From contig CALRDJ010000004.1 in assembly GCA_943354875.1 (NCBI GenBank), forward strand, positions 1 to 38,600: a DNA stretch of 38,600 bases, written 5' to 3'. Of the stretch, positions 6,229-13,473 are shown one piece after another (positions within the stretch are counted from its first letter, which is position 1; the number at the start of each line of letters is the position of its first letter). Position numbers and translations under genes: made by a program. The DNA is from Candidatus Levybacteria bacterium GW2011_GWA1_37_16 (GTDB lineage: Bacteria; Patescibacteriota; Microgenomatia; Levybacterales; UBA12049). Below the pieces are notes generated by a model. That model did no database searches and was not told the DNA's origin. It saw nothing but the letters and a program-made list of their open reading frames with translations.

Positions 6229-7722
6229 ATGAAGAATACGATTCTAGATATAGACCATGATGAAGTAAACAAATTTTTCTTAAATCAAGATTCATATATC
6301 ACTACTGAGATACCTCCCTATTACAGGTTTAATCGAATACTTTCACTAGTTTCTAAGAAGATGAACGGCTCTACAGTGATGGAAAAACGTCTGGAAGCAG
6401 CAAAAAAAAATAGCAATGTTAACCATGTAATATACGGGAACAAAAATGGAAAATATGAATGGCGTAAGTTTGAGCTTATACATCCTGTCCTATATATATC
6501 CTTAATCAACACCCTGACCAGTGAAGAATCATGGAAAACTATTCGAGATCGATTTGAAGAAATTGGTCAAAATAGCTCAATTGAATGTATGAGCATACCA
6601 GTACTCCCCAGAAATAAACAAAAACAAAAAGCCTCACAGATAACCGAATGGGTTGAATCTATGGAAAAAGAATCCATAAAACTTTCTTTGGATTATGAGT
6701 ATCTTTTTCAAACAGATATCTCAAATTGCTATGGATCAATTTACACTCATTCTATCTCATGGGCTCTCCACGGCAAAGAAGTCGCAAAAAATAATAGGAG
6801 ATATAAAGACCTACTAGGCAATAGGATAGATTGCCATCTCCAAGCTATGTCTTACGGGCAGACGAACGGAATTCCCCTAGGAAGTCAGGTTATGAATTTT
6901 ATTGCAGAGATAGTTTTGGCATATGCAGACGAGAAATTATCTGAAAAAATAGGCAGACGTATAAAAAAAGGTGATTATCATATTTTGCGCTACCGTGACG
7001 ACTACAGAATATTCGTACGGACTCCCTATAATGGCGAGTTCATTATGAAAGCATTAAGCGAAATATTGATTGATCTTGGGATGACACTAAGTGCAAAAAA
7101 AACCATTAGGAGTGAAAAAATTGTCATTGATTCAATCAAGCCAGGCAAAATTGCTTCTTACCATGAGTTAACACCTAAAGTATTTACTCATCATTCGCTA
7201 CGAAAAGAGCTTCTTATGATTTATGAATTTGGTACTAAATTTCCTCACAGTAGAATCATTGATAAAAGACTGGAACACGTCCTTAAAGCCACAGCTCCAA
7301 ATATACTTCAAGATAATTATGAGGAAATCGTTGCCATACTTACAAACATAGTTTTTGAAAATCCTAATTCTTTTCCAGTAGCAGCAGCCCTAATAAGCAA
7401 AGCTATTTATCCACTTAAAAAAGGAGAGACAAGAAAAATATTAGATAAGCTTTTTAGGAAAATTCATCTACTACCAAACTCAGGAATTTTAGAAATCTGG
7501 CTACAAAGGATAACAGCGGCAAATAAAGTTGACTATCCGTACTACGAAAAGCTCTGTTCCGTAACAAAAGGGGATAAGGTATCACTATTCAACTCAGAAT
7601 GGATTATTAGTGATTCTATGAAGCAGATAGTCGAGGAGACACTAATTGTCGACCCTGAAGAGATAGAAAATCTCGATAGGATTATTGAAAATAAGGAAGT
7701 GGAACTATATAGACCTTATTAA
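6229..7722 (+). CDS. Reverse transcriptase of the Abi/UG (defence-associated, DRT-like) type
   Basis: 497 residues. Palm motifs are visible in order: motif A with Gln-Thr-Asp-Ile-Ser-Asn-Cys-Tyr near residues 163-170, followed by Tyr-Thr-His-Ser-Ile; motif B as Gly-Ile-Pro-Leu-Gly-Ser with a downstream Ala-Glu-x-x-Leu and Asp; and the catalytic Tyr-Arg-Asp-Asp near 260-263. Leu-Ser-Ala-Lys-Lys-Thr follows as motif D. The Gly-(Ile/Leu)-Pro-x-Gly motif B and a helical C-terminal region of about 190 residues without a maturase domain fit the Abi/UG groups that include phage-defence reverse transcriptases. I cannot assign the exact group. It stands alone on the plus strand inside the putative element. 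Codon use looks more A-rich than in the wall genes. Confidence 0.85.
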   Translation: MKNTILDIDHDEVNKFFLNQDSYITTEIPPYYRFNRILSLVSKKMNGSTVMEKRLEAAKKNSNVNHVIYGNKNGKYEWRKFELIHPVLYISLINTLTSEESWKTIRDRFEEIGQNSSIECMSIPVLPRNKQKQKASQITEWVESMEKESIKLSLDYEYLFQTDISNCYGSIYTHSISWALHGKEVAKNNRRYKDLLGNRIDCHLQAMSYGQTNGIPLGSQVMNFIAEIVLAYADEKLSEKIGRRIKKGDYHILRYRDDYRIFVRTPYNGEFIMKALSEILIDLGMTLSAKKTIRSEKIVIDSIKPGKIASYHELTPKVFTHHSLRKELLMIYEFGTKFPHSRIIDKRLEHVLKATAPNILQDNYEEIVAILTNIVFENPNSFPVAAALISKAIYPLKKGETRKILDKLFRKIHLLPNSGILEIWLQRITAANKVDYPYYEKLCSVTKGDKVSLFNSEWIISDSMKQIVEETLIVDPEEIENLDRIIENKEVELYRPY

Positions 7723-7990
7723 CGCTCTGCGTCGCAGAAGGTGAGATTTATGACGCGGTGTTGAAGCTAGAGTGTGATTCTGGAGGCCTTCCCTATCCCA
7801 TAGCATGAAAATAGCAAGGGTTTGATTAGGTCTGATCTCTTTCTAAGACTTCCCTGTCTTAACGGGGAATAATCGCTTAGCATCACTCATCCAGAAAGCA
7901 ATCCCGCTGTAGAATTTACTCGTAAAGGGGAGAGCTTTTATGGTAGTAAGGGGTTGGTGTAATTCCCGCCAAGATTTTTTCTGTGCGAAT

Positions 7991-8248
7991 TTATCTGAAT
8001 TTTTTAGGAGTTGTCTTAAAAGGATTAACGGTGCCCATTTTGCCACTGAAAGGGTTTATGTTACCTTTTGAAGAGAAATTATCCAGCTTTGATTTGTTAG
8101 GTGATGTTTTATAATGCGGAGCAACATAACTACCATTTTTTTTCGTGTAACCTTTTACCCCTTGTAACGCTTCTACGCTTGGTACAGAGGCTAAGGAGAA
8201 AGATGTTATTAAAAGAAATGCTAGTAAGCCAAAAAGAATCTTCCTCAT
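7991..8248 (-). CDS. Small secreted protein with GYTKKNGSYVAPHY-type motif
   Basis: 85 residues from the ATG at 8248, which is chosen because TATAAT (8255-8260) ends six bases upstream; an upstream TTG is less likely. Residues 1-27 form a signal peptide (Lys, then a long hydrophobic stretch, ending Ser-Val-Glu-Ala). The mature part has the Gly-Tyr-Thr-x-Lys-x-Gly-x-Tyr-Val-x-Pro-His motif, then Gly-Asn-x-Asn-Pro-Phe-x-Gly-Lys and Gly-Thr-Val-Asn-Pro-Phe. I know this motif set from many small exported bacterial and phage proteins of unknown function. It is exported, possibly surface-bound. The 268 bases between the reverse transcriptase stop and this gene hold only a short TCTG/CAGA hairpin and no convincing gene. 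Confidence 0.75.
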   Translation of the reverse strand: MRKILFGLLAFLLITSFSLASVPSVEALQGVKGYTKKNGSYVAPHYKTSPNKSKLDNFSSKGNINPFSGKMGTVNPFKTTPKKFR

Positions 8249-8272
8249 AAATTTATTATATAACAATTATCT

Positions 8273-8620
8273 CTATTCATTCTCGTCAACATATGATTGC
8301 ATGCCCTCCCTAAATGACTCAGAATTGCCCGAATAGTCATCGACATCATCTTGTGTTATACCCTTCTCCTCAGCCCACTCATAACCTGCCTCATGTCCAC
8401 TACAATCCTCTGTACAAGGATCTCCGTTAAATTCTAGGCCATTTGTTGTATCAATATTTTCCTCCGTTTGCTCAGATTCAATATCCTCATCAGGATAATC
8501 ATCAGAATTAACGGTAGAGACTGATGAACTTTCGCTTCTTGCAGTGCTAGAGCTTGATGAAGAACTAGAAATGAATAAAATTAAAATAGAAAAAGTAGCG
8601 ACTATTAAAATCCACTTCAT
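8273..8620 (-). CDS. Secreted or anchored acidic protein with Cys/Gly-His-Ala-Gly-Tyr motif
   Basis: 115 residues. A hydrophobic segment at 3-18 is followed by a run of eight serines and an acidic linker rich in Asp, Glu and Ser (to about residue 65). The C-terminal 45 residues contain Cys-x-x-x-Cys-x-Gly-His-x-Ala-Gly-Tyr-x-Trp-Ala and later Ser-x-Ser-Phe-x-Glu-Gly, a small domain seen in many exported proteins of unknown function. In relatives I recall, further cysteines sit near the second half; here those positions are not Cys. Membrane anchoring by the uncleaved N-terminal helix is likely. Same strand as its neighbours, 24 bases from the next gene. Confidence 0.65.
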   Translation of the reverse strand: MKWILIVATFSILILFISSSSSSSSTARSESSSVSTVNSDDYPDEDIESEQTEENIDTTNGLEFNGDPCTEDCSGHEAGYEWAEEKGITQDDVDDYSGNSESFREGMQSYVDENE

Positions 8621-8637
8621 ATAATTACAACTCGTGA

Positions 8638-8841
8638 CTATTTTAGCCTACAGTACGACTTATGACAATGATACTGATTTAAATTTACCCCATATTTAGC
8701 ACAATAACTCTTACTTTTTCTGCAGTGGTGCCCGCCATTCCTATCTAAACCACCAGGAGATGCTTCTGCGGGTCGTGCCGTAGTCAATGAGAAGGAAAAC
8801 ATTAATGCAAGAGCAATTAAACTAAGAAAAACCTTTTTCAT
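8638..8841 (-). CDS. Small secreted Cys/His-rich protein (YHCH-type motif)
   Basis: 67 residues from the ATG at 8841. That start is preferred to the in-frame ATG at 8859 because TGC-TATGAT lies six bases upstream of it and would overlap the longer version. The signal peptide runs to about residue 27 (Ala-Glu-Ala). The mature part, Gly-Gly-Leu-Asp-x-Asn-Gly-Gly-His-His, ends in Tyr-His-Cys-His and three more cysteines, like the small zinc-binding YHCH segment found attached to secreted nucleases. It is much shorter than those nucleases and has no catalytic domain, so only metal binding and export are inferred. Confidence 0.7.
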   Translation of the reverse strand: MKKVFLSLIALALMFSFSLTTARPAEASPGGLDRNGGHHCRKSKSYCAKYGVNLNQYHCHKSYCRLK

Positions 8842-8848
8842 GACCTGA

Positions 8849-8953
8849 TCATAGCACATATCTACATACTGTCGTCTGGTTTGGGGGATTTTTTCTAAGT
8901 TCCTGCTGAACCCGCTGATAATTCAGGTACTCTTTCCAGGCTTGCTTGAATGC
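8849..8953 (-). pseudogene. Possible coding remnant
   Basis: This minus-strand frame reads Ala-Phe-Lys-Gln-Ala-Trp-Lys-Glu-Tyr-Leu and continues for 34 codons with a protein-like, amphipathic composition, but it has no start. It is preceded in frame by a TAA (8954-8956) and about 17 further plausible codons. It overlaps the promoter of the 8841 gene. It may be the decayed end of an element gene. No family is recognised. Confidence 0.3.
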
Positions 8954-9012
8954 TTAATCCGCTGTTTTCCTTTGGTTGAAGTAAGGGTGATTAGTCGTTT
9001 CATATGCAGTCG

Positions 9013-10050
9013 TTATATTGGATACTGGGAATTACACGTGATTACGGCCTGATCGTAGTATCCCTGACTTATTTGTATACATGCAGGACCAGTGCTACTC
9101 TGCATGCCATATAGATTTATACACTGTTGTTTCTGATTATTGAACGTAAGCGCTGCATCAGTTTTACATTCCTGATTGAGCTCAGAATTATTATTCTGCT
9201 GTTGTATTACAGGATCAGGAGTAACTACAGCCTGTGTATTGCTTGATGGAATGTATGGCTTGTCGGAGCTCTTAAATGAATCACAAGAGGATTGCGTTAA
9301 TTGATACGTTCCATAACTAAGAGTACACGTTACTAATGGCTGTGCAGAAGAACCTGTCTGTGTAGGTATTTGTGGCGGTTTAGTATTGTGTAGGGCGGTA
9401 AGTGCATTTTGATCTTGCACACACTTGTCTTTTGAATTATAAAAAAGCCACTGAGGACCAATTTGACAGCAGGTTGTCTGGGAACATGCATTTTTTCTTA
9501 ACCGAACACTTCCTCCCCCACAGTTACTGCTTATGTTACAGGTAACGAATGGGTCTGGGTCAGGAATAGGGGTAGGGGCTTTATAAACAGGCTGAGCGAC
9601 AGTAGGAACCGCATATACAGGAGCGCTTGTTGGTACTTCTATTTCTGGCGCTAGAGATTGAGGCACAGATTTCGTATACAGCCCGAGTACGAAATTTAGT
9701 GCAGCGTCGTTCGTACTCAAGAGGATGAGGAACCCCACGATAATCACTGCCAATACAAGGTTTATCCACGGAAGCACTCTTTGTATTTTATCTTGCTCAA
9801 CCCATTTTTTAACTCGAAAATAAGGTTTCACTTTCCCCATCTTTTTAATAGAAACTCCTTTGTCTCCAATGCTTAGATAGTCATAGCCTCTATTTTCAAA
9901 CTCAGCACGTAAGGCTCCATGATATTCTCCTCTTGCACTTACCCAACCTGGATTTCCTACATCTCGATTAAAAGCATCTATAAGTTCTTTATCGCTCATG
10001 GCCTTAAACCGTTTCTGAAATTCATTATAGTGTCTTTGTATCTGTTTCAT
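9013..10050 (-). CDS. Single-pass membrane protein with exported Cys-rich region
   Basis: 345 residues. Residues 1-75 form a small cytoplasmic domain (Met-Ser-Asp-Lys-Glu-Leu-Ile, Trp-Val-Ser-Ala-Arg, Glu-Phe-Glu-Asn-Arg-Gly-Tyr-Asp), similar to short hypothetical proteins of phages and plasmids. One transmembrane helix follows at about 93-115. The exported part has a Pro/Ala/Val-rich linker and then about a dozen cysteines, including Cys-x-x-x-x-Cys-Cys, probably forming disulphides. The function is unknown; the build suggests a surface receptor or binding protein. It is the third gene of an operon behind 10668-11204 and 10063-10671 (12 bases downstream of the latter). Confidence 0.65.
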   Translation of the reverse strand: MKQIQRHYNEFQKRFKAMSDKELIDAFNRDVGNPGWVSARGEYHGALRAEFENRGYDYLSIGDKGVSIKKMGKVKPYFRVKKWVEQDKIQRVLPWINLVLAVIIVGFLILLSTNDAALNFVLGLYTKSVPQSLAPEIEVPTSAPVYAVPTVAQPVYKAPTPIPDPDPFVTCNISSNCGGGSVRLRKNACSQTTCCQIGPQWLFYNSKDKCVQDQNALTALHNTKPPQIPTQTGSSAQPLVTCTLSYGTYQLTQSSCDSFKSSDKPYIPSSNTQAVVTPDPVIQQQNNNSELNQECKTDAALTFNNQKQQCINLYGMQSSTGPACIQISQGYYDQAVITCNSQYPI

Positions 10051-10062
10051 TTATAAAAACTC

Positions 10063-10671
10063 TTACAGAGCATGTTTTCTGTCGTGAAGATAAACCCCGT
10101 ACTGCTTTTGGATTTTCTGCATTTCTTTCTCTGTGAAATTTTTGTTTTGCCAGAATCCTCGTAACTCGTAACTGTCGTCTGCAAGCTTATAAATCCACAC
10201 ATTAAAAAGTCTGTCCTGCTTATCTTGGAAAATGATATTTATCTCCTTACCGCCTGCGACACTATCATTTATCCCGAAAACAATAAATTTGCTTTTATAA
10301 TAGTCTTTACTAAAAGAGTCTAAGCCAGCAATGGTTCCATCCTCTGCTTTATCTGGCGGTATCGCAAGTAACTCTATCCCTTCATTTTTTCCTGCTAAAT
10401 AATTAACAAAAGCTTTTCTGATATGTAAAACGAAGGGATTAGTATACGAAGTATAATAGCTCTGAAGTTGTTCTTCAGTAAAATGGAGTTCCTGCACCTT
10501 CTCTTCTGTTGGCGCTACCGCGAGGCTAATAGCTAGCTCCTTTCCCGTATGGGTCGTTGAATTTTTACCACTGCTTCGATAGGACACGAGGAAAAAACCT
10601 AGCAATAGGATGACTACGGAAAGTAATGTTATTGTCTTCTTGCTTATCATTCTATACGACCTGCTCCTCAT
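10063..10671 (-). CDS. Membrane-anchored exported protein of unknown function
   Basis: 202 residues. A basic N-terminus and one hydrophobic helix (about 10-31) precede a soluble domain of about 165 residues with mixed helix and strand character. It has no cysteine and no recognised motif. It could be a signal anchor or a cleaved signal peptide. The ATG overlaps the stop of the upstream gene by four bases (ATGA), so the two are translationally coupled. An internal ATG at codon 8 is an alternative start. No function is assigned. Confidence 0.6.
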   Translation of the reverse strand: MRSRSYRMISKKTITLLSVVILLLGFFLVSYRSSGKNSTTHTGKELAISLAVAPTEEKVQELHFTEEQLQSYYTSYTNPFVLHIRKAFVNYLAGKNEGIELLAIPPDKAEDGTIAGLDSFSKDYYKSKFIVFGINDSVAGGKEINIIFQDKQDRLFNVWIYKLADDSYELRGFWQNKNFTEKEMQKIQKQYGVYLHDRKHAL

Positions 10672-11204
10672 GAGCTCTCACAAGGAATTCCGTTATTGTC
10701 TGAATCAAGATTGTATGGATCATATGTTTCTTTGTGTTCCACAAGAATCGTTCTTAGGGTAAAATAACTGTTAGGATCATCACTATTATCTAGAATTCTT
10801 AATGCACTCTGATTGTTCATACCCCCTATATATTCATAAAACTGTCGGGCTTCATCTCTGTCTGCGAAATCGGAGCATCGAATATCTGATTTATTATCGA
10901 TTAGCGTATCAAACATCTTCTTAAGAGGGTCATACTCACGTGCTAATACAAAACACGTGTTAATATCCTCTCGCGTCACTGTAGGCTTGTATACTTCCTT
11001 ACATAGTTCGTGTAGATCAGAAATATTCATAACCGATGTGTGGTTTTTTATTCCAGACTTTTTAATATATGAACTTAACGGTCTCCAGATCATGATACTA
11101 AGTAAAAGTAGTGATATGCTAGCCATCAAAATATACAAAAAATTGATTCTTTTTGTATCTGATTGACTGTTGTAATTTTTTTTATTAACTTCTGTATGAT
11201 TCAC
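10668..11204 (-). CDS. Membrane-anchored protein with split Excalibur-like motif
   Basis: 178 residues from a GTG at 11204 with GGAGGG about six bases upstream. A transmembrane helix lies at about residues 21-42. The exported part contains Cys-Ser-Asp-Phe-Ala-Asp-Arg-Asp-Glu-Ala and Tyr-Ile-Gly-Gly, and about 40 residues later Asp-Pro-Tyr-Asn-Leu-Asp-Ser-Asp-Asn-Asn-Gly-Ile-Pro-Cys-Glu. These are the two halves of the Excalibur calcium-binding domain, which are normally contiguous; here they are separated by an insert. Export and calcium binding outside the cell are inferred. First gene of a three-gene operon, directly behind the folded RNA leader at 11205-11332. Confidence 0.65.
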   Translation of the reverse strand: MNHTEVNKKNYNSQSDTKRINFLYILMASISLLLLSIMIWRPLSSYIKKSGIKNHTSVMNISDLHELCKEVYKPTVTREDINTCFVLAREYDPLKKMFDTLIDNKSDIRCSDFADRDEARQFYEYIGGMNNQSALRILDNSDDPNSYFTLRTILVEHKETYDPYNLDSDNNGIPCESS

Positions 11205-11332
11205 AAAAAGCCCTCCGCCAGCGATGAGTTACCTCACCTGCTATCCTTTCGGATAACAGCCTCGTGAGCGCTCTGACGAAGAGCTTACTACTCACGAGGA
11301 CTTATATGCCATGCTCAAAAATGAGTTTAGGC
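11205..11332 (-). ncRNA. Highly structured 5' leader, riboswitch-like or independent RNA
   Basis: Read on the minus strand, a promoter-like TGA-TATACT (11348-11356) is followed by a chain of helices. ATGCC/GGCAT encloses CTCA/TGAG (11309-11332). A 9-bp stem CCTCGTGAG/CTCACGAGG (11261-11299) holds an inner AGCTC... pairing. CTGTTATCC/GGATAGCAG has a GAAA loop (11238-11259). GTGAG/CTCAT has a GTAA loop (11224-11237). Then comes the GGAGGG ribosome-binding region of the 11204 gene. Two GNRA tetraloops and tight packing are marks of a folded functional RNA. It matches no riboswitch or ribozyme consensus that I can recall. Confidence 0.55.
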
Positions 11333-11540
11333 ATCCGTATTCTACGCTTAGTATATCATAGCGTCAAAACATTCCCTTTTCTAGGATATAAGACTGATGT
11401 TTCCTTCCCCTGATAACTAATACTCAAAGCCAAATACTCCGTTAATCCCTCTGTCTACAGGATTAATTTTCCTTTCCATCCTATATCATACTTACACTTC
11501 TTGACTTCGACAGATAATTTATGATATCCTCTCGGAGAGA

Positions 11541-11663
11541 AGATCGAGGAAAGCTAAACCGTCCTTAAAGTGCTTCCACTTGCGAGATAATTTCTTGCCA
11601 CATTTTGGAGCCACGATTTTCTGACACTTGTCGTGAGACAGTCAGAATTTCCGTGGTTTTTTT
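11541..11663 (+). ncRNA. Possible small RNA ending in an intrinsic terminator
   Basis: On the plus strand, TTGACT at 11501-11506 and TGA-TATCCT with an 18-base gap form a plausible promoter. About 120 bases later a large hairpin (11611-11656) is followed by seven T's. Between them a small hairpin AAGTG-CTTC-CACTT is visible. This could be a free-standing RNA or an attenuated leader of the 11675 gene. The promoter is only moderate and the RNA is not matched to any known class. Confidence 0.35.
11611..11663 (+). terminator. Intrinsic terminator hairpin with T-run
   Basis: CCACG/CGTGG, then TTCTGAC/GTCAGAA, then TGTC/GACA capped by GTGA form a three-part stem, followed immediately by TTTTTTT (11657-11663). 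It sits 11 bases upstream of the ATG at 11675, so it either ends an upstream RNA or attenuates the following gene. Confidence 0.65.
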
Positions 11664-11674
11664 GTGACAAAATT

Positions 11675-12073
11675 ATGCGCAATGTATATGAAACCGCCAA
11701 GAAAGCCTTAAACAGGAATGCTTCTGTTAGAGGAAACGATACTGGTACCTACAAACAAGAGCATAACTCCGAGGAAAAATCACGCAAATTGGAAGCAATC
11801 CAAAGATTAAAACGTTTAAATTACCGCACCCCAGCATCGGAGATTGAGTCATGCCTGAACATAATCTTTGATCCTTGGGAAAAGAACCCCGAATATTGGC
11901 TCCACATCGCCCAACACTATACCCCAAAAACGATTAACAGTATTCTCGCCCAGATGATTAAGCAGCACAGGAGAAAAGACATAAGCATTAAAAACACAGG
12001 CGCCTATTTTTCTTCTGTAATCAAATACCGACGTAAAAGGAAAATTTTTAGACGTACCAATGGAACTCGATAA
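11675..12073 (+). CDS. Hypothetical basic protein of the element
   Basis: 132 residues from the ATG at 11675. A GTG at 11633 would extend it, but that lies inside the terminator hairpin and is unlikely. The protein is basic and helical. The second half has Tyr-Thr-Pro-Lys-Thr-Ile-Asn-Ser-Ile-Leu and Lys-Asn-Thr-Gly-Ala-Tyr-Phe, a pattern resembling the C-terminal helical segment of some plasmid and phage replication proteins (Asn-Pro-Gly-Ala-Tyr-x); that likeness is weak. There is no signal peptide or membrane helix. It is followed three bases later by the 12077 gene, so both are probably co-transcribed. Confidence 0.55.
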   Translation: MRNVYETAKKALNRNASVRGNDTGTYKQEHNSEEKSRKLEAIQRLKRLNYRTPASEIESCLNIIFDPWEKNPEYWLHIAQHYTPKTINSILAQMIKQHRRKDISIKNTGAYFSSVIKYRRKRKIFRRTNGTR

Positions 12074-12076
12074 TTC

Positions 12077-12331
12077 ATGAATAATTACACATTAAAACTT
12101 TACAAAAATAACGGAGAGGTAGAAACAGTCAGAACCAAGAAAAAGAAACGTTTTTTTAGAATTTTACGCATGATAGATTGGCAAAATCACATTAAAAATG
12201 CCTATCTTAAAATATCTTATGGAAAGAAGAAATGTACCGAAGGATGTCTATGTGATTTTTATAACGATGGTTATTACGCCAATAAAGAGGATATGCTGGA
12301 GACTTTTAAATATTTTAATGAGGAGAAGTAA
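12077..12331 (+). CDS. Small hypothetical protein with Cys pair
   Basis: 84 residues, very basic in the first half (a Lys-Lys-Lys-Lys-Arg run near residue 22), with Cys-Thr-Glu-Gly-Cys-Leu-Cys near 55-61 that could bind a metal, and an acidic C-terminus. There is no signal peptide. The ATG lies three bases after the stop of the 11675 gene. I do not recognise the family. The downstream gap to the convergent integrase (12332-12442) holds one copy of the repeats that flank the integrase. Confidence 0.5.
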   Translation: MNNYTLKLYKNNGEVETVRTKKKKRFFRILRMIDWQNHIKNAYLKISYGKKKCTEGCLCDFYNDGYYANKEDMLETFKYFNEEK

Positions 12332-12366
12332 CCGATGGAATTTTTGAAAACCCACACAATTTCTAA

Positions 12367-12407
12367 TTCTTGCGAGGGATAAGGAGGAGTGGCTTGTGGT
12401 TTGAGAG
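12367..12407. repeat. Left copy of paired repeats flanking the integrase gene
   Basis: Two motifs occur here: TTCTTGCGAGG (12367-12377), identical to 13495-13505, and a 22-base motif at 12386-12407, matching 13468-13489 at 19 of 22 positions. They lie just beyond the 3' end of the integrase gene. They could be arm-type recombinase sites. Confidence 0.5.
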
Positions 12408-12442
12408 TGAGGACTAGGAAACTAATCCTCACAAACGAAATC

Positions 12443-13456
12443 TCAAGATTTAATAGAAATATCAAATCTTATTCTCCCACTTTCTTCGATCATATTGTAT
12501 TCGAAGCGCGGATCGCTTTTTAAATGTAGGTTTTCAAAATTTTCTTTTATAATTCTTAGAATCTCTTGTGGGTCGATGTTTTTTCTCACCATTGGATGTC
12601 GCATAGCTGCTCTTTCCAGTGTCTTGTCCGCTAAGTGCATGTAGGTACTGTAGGTCGTCTGAATGTCTTTGTGCCCAACCAATGTTGCCACTTCCGTAAT
12701 GGGAACTCCTGCCTCAAGCATGTGCGTAATATACGAATGTCTGAAGTTGTGAGGAAACGTACGCTTAATTACTCCTGCAGCGATGGCTCTCCGTTTTAAA
12801 TCCGCGCTAAAATCGGTTACCTGAATCTGAGACTCCATAGAATTTCTAAAAACTCTATCTTTTGGCTTCCTATCTCTTATCATCTCTATCAGATTGCTCT
12901 TCAGTGGTTCTGTAAAATACGCTGTCCTATTTTCATTTGTCTTCGTGTTCACGAACGTGGCTTTTCCTGCACTTATATCGACGTGCTCAGCCGTTAATTC
13001 TGCCGCCTCTGAATAACGGCACCCTGTATAAGCAAGAAACATGGTCATCGTTCTGAAACGAAAATCTAAAAAATTACTGTCTTTTCCATGAAACTTACCA
13101 TAGGTAAGTTTTGTATTCAATATCTTTTCAATTTCTTCAGGAGTAAAAATCACGATGTCTGGCTTGGTCTTCTTAAACGATTTGAAACCATCGAAGAAAT
13201 CTGAAGGAAATCCCCTGTCTTTACAGTATAAAACCAGTTGTCGGAAAGCAAACTGGTAGGTGTTGAGGGTGTTGTTCTTTAATCTTTTCTCCTTTAACTG
13301 GAGAAAGAAGAGTTCTACATTTTCTTTCGTTAATTCTTTATCTGCAAACCACTCATTAATGATCCCGACACGACACATGCAGTGACGGATACTCTGCGGT
13401 GCTAAACCGAGTTTAATCGTAATAAATGATCTGAAATCTGATTCGACGATCTGCAT
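12443..13456 (-). CDS. Tyrosine recombinase / phage-type integrase
   Basis: 337 residues. The N-terminal SAM-like core-binding domain (1-105) is followed by the catalytic domain. The catalytic set is present: Arg in Thr-Gly-Cys-Arg-Tyr-Ser-Glu, the His-x-x-Arg box as His-Asn-Phe-Arg-His, a second His in Val-Gly-His-Lys-Asp, and the nucleophile Tyr in Tyr-Ser-Thr-Tyr-Met-His. About 50 residues follow the tyrosine, longer than in XerC/XerD. It would integrate and excise the surrounding element; its position 160 bases from the ftsZ 3' end, next to the repeat, matches int genes beside their att site. The start region lies in a hairpin that hides the ribosome-binding site. Confidence 0.9.
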   Translation of the reverse strand: MQIVESDFRSFITIKLGLAPQSIRHCMCRVGIINEWFADKELTKENVELFFLQLKEKRLKNNTLNTYQFAFRQLVLYCKDRGFPSDFFDGFKSFKKTKPDIVIFTPEEIEKILNTKLTYGKFHGKDSNFLDFRFRTMTMFLAYTGCRYSEAAELTAEHVDISAGKATFVNTKTNENRTAYFTEPLKSNLIEMIRDRKPKDRVFRNSMESQIQVTDFSADLKRRAIAAGVIKRTFPHNFRHSYITHMLEAGVPITEVATLVGHKDIQTTYSTYMHLADKTLERAAMRHPMVRKNIDPQEILRIIKENFENLHLKSDPRFEYNMIEESGRIRFDISIKS

Positions 13457-13473
13457 ACTCCCCTTTGGGAGTA
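13456..13473 (-). promoter_or_regulatory. Hairpin over the integrase ribosome-binding site
   Basis: TACTCCC (minus strand 13473-13467) pairs with GGGAGTA (13462-13456) around the loop AAAG. The stem contains the GGGGAG Shine-Dalgarno and the first base of the ATG. When folded it should limit integrase translation. Confidence 0.5.

Noticed and set aside
6000-7722. Diversity-generating retroelement, with the ftsZ end as variable repeat
   Set aside because: The repeats are about 20-30 bases, differ synonymously and not mainly at template adenines, and no accessory DGR gene is present. Integration at ftsZ explains them better.
7843-8046. Open frame of 67 codons on the minus strand
   Set aside because: It overlaps the end of the secreted 7991-8248 protein in another frame and has no promoter or ribosome-binding site. 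The composition is not convincing.
10668-10670. TGA read as glycine (Gracilibacteria/Absconditabacteria code)
   Set aside because: TGA here ends a gene whose closing Excalibur motif is complete and overlaps the next ATG. TGA also ends murE in a 4-base overlap.
11541-11570. RNase P RNA-like GAGGAAAG element
   Set aside because: Only this short match is present. The long conserved core of RNase P RNA and its partner helices are not seen downstream.
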